From Lachnospiraceae bacterium (lineage in GTDB: Bacteria; Bacillota_A; Clostridia; Lachnospirales; Lachnospiraceae), in assembly GCA_009774465.1 (NCBI GenBank), contig VSNT01000069.1:1-21719 (forward strand): DNA of 21,719 nucleotides, read 5' to 3'. Of this stretch, positions 21,481 through 21,719 are shown piece after piece; the stretch's first letter is position 1, and every line of letters begins with the position of its first letter. Below the pieces are notes generated by a model, which made no database searches, was not told the origin of the DNA, and saw nothing but the letters and a program-made list of their open reading frames with translations. The position numbers and the translations under genes are program-made.

Positions 21481-21719
21481 ATGGGCTTTACAAAGAGGGA
21501 GCTGATTGAGTTCTTAGACGGACTGGTGGAGTTAGCCAGTGAGGAAAACAAGGTAAAAGCAGTATTGGCAAAAGAAAAATTCATAAGTGACTTTGAGAAC
21601 ACTTACGGATACGAAAAGGAGGTAATCACAGAAATTTCAAAGCTGCCGCCACACTATATAGCAGCAATGCCGGATTCCGTACAGGAAGAAATCAGGCAGA
21701 AAGTAATGGCAGCGCTGGC
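21481..21719 (+). CDS. unrecognised protein of the inserted element, 3' end outside window
   Basis: At least 79 residues are visible, beginning MGFTKRELIEFLDGLVELAS and continuing with KFISDFENTYGYEKEVITEI and KLPPHYIAAMPDSVQEEI. It is mostly helical and acidic, with no signal peptide or known motif. GAAGGAGG (about 21465-21472) precedes the ATG. The position suggests it is the first gene of the foreign element. I do not recognise the family. Confidence 0.65.
   Translation, partial: MGFTKRELIEFLDGLVELASEENKVKAVLAKEKFISDFENTYGYEKEVITEISKLPPHYIAAMPDSVQEEIRQKVMAAL

Noticed and set aside
1..21719. CRISPR array, tRNA or rRNA genes
   Set aside because: No regularly spaced repeats of CRISPR type and no tRNA or rRNA sequence signatures were seen on reading through.

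Overview
The window reads as chromosome of a Gram-positive anaerobe of the class Clostridia, most likely Lachnospiraceae. This is inferred from strong GGAGG-type ribosome binding sites, sigma-A-like promoters, the PcrA and RlmCD sequences, and the mix of exported flavodoxins, DUF4405 membrane proteins, cupin and carboxymuconolactone decarboxylase (CMD) proteins. No rRNA, tRNA or CRISPR array was seen, so the placement rests on gene content only.

Region 1 (1-4853) is housekeeping: the pcrA DNA helicase, a small membrane protein with a very acidic tail, and the 23S rRNA uridine methyltransferase (RlmCD/RumA family). Between the last two lie two copies of a 73-bp palindromic repeat whose outer stem differs by compensatory base changes. 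Three consecutive hairpins, the last an intrinsic terminator, close the region.

Region 2 (4854-9590) is accessory and decayed. It opens with a candidate small RNA (consensus promoter, long hairpin, T-run, no convincing ORF). An Rpn-family PD-(D/E)XK nuclease gene follows, then a possible second nuclease-like protein and a run of tiny genes that look like antitoxins without intact toxins. Also present are a truncated serine recombinase, a truncated AlbA_2 (Schlafen-type) protein, and a free-standing copy of the Rpn C-terminal tail. In the described RpnL/RpnS systems that tail is the antitoxin part. The region looks like a set of toxin-antitoxin or defence loci in which protective parts survive and harmful parts are lost.

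Region 3 (9590-21172) is a redox island: a LysR regulator, a lipoprotein flavodoxin, a cupin, a MATE exporter, a two-domain CMD protein, a DUF4405 membrane protein, a second (broken) lipoprotein flavodoxin, a TetR regulator facing a cyclophilin-like gene and an aldo/keto reductase, a second LysR regulator, and an operon of a membrane-anchored SUMF1-flavodoxin fusion, a second DUF4405 protein and an aldo/keto reductase. Twice, an exported flavodoxin sits directly beside a His-rich DUF4405 protein. This suggests that a b-type cytochrome passes electrons across the membrane to a flavodoxin anchored outside. At least three gene remnants mark deletions (cyclophilin-like tail, FMN-reductase ends, flavodoxin fused to a transporter-like tail).

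Region 4 (21173-21719) is foreign DNA that interrupts the last aldo/keto reductase. It starts with a long hairpin and a gene-free leader, followed by an unrecognised gene that runs off the window.
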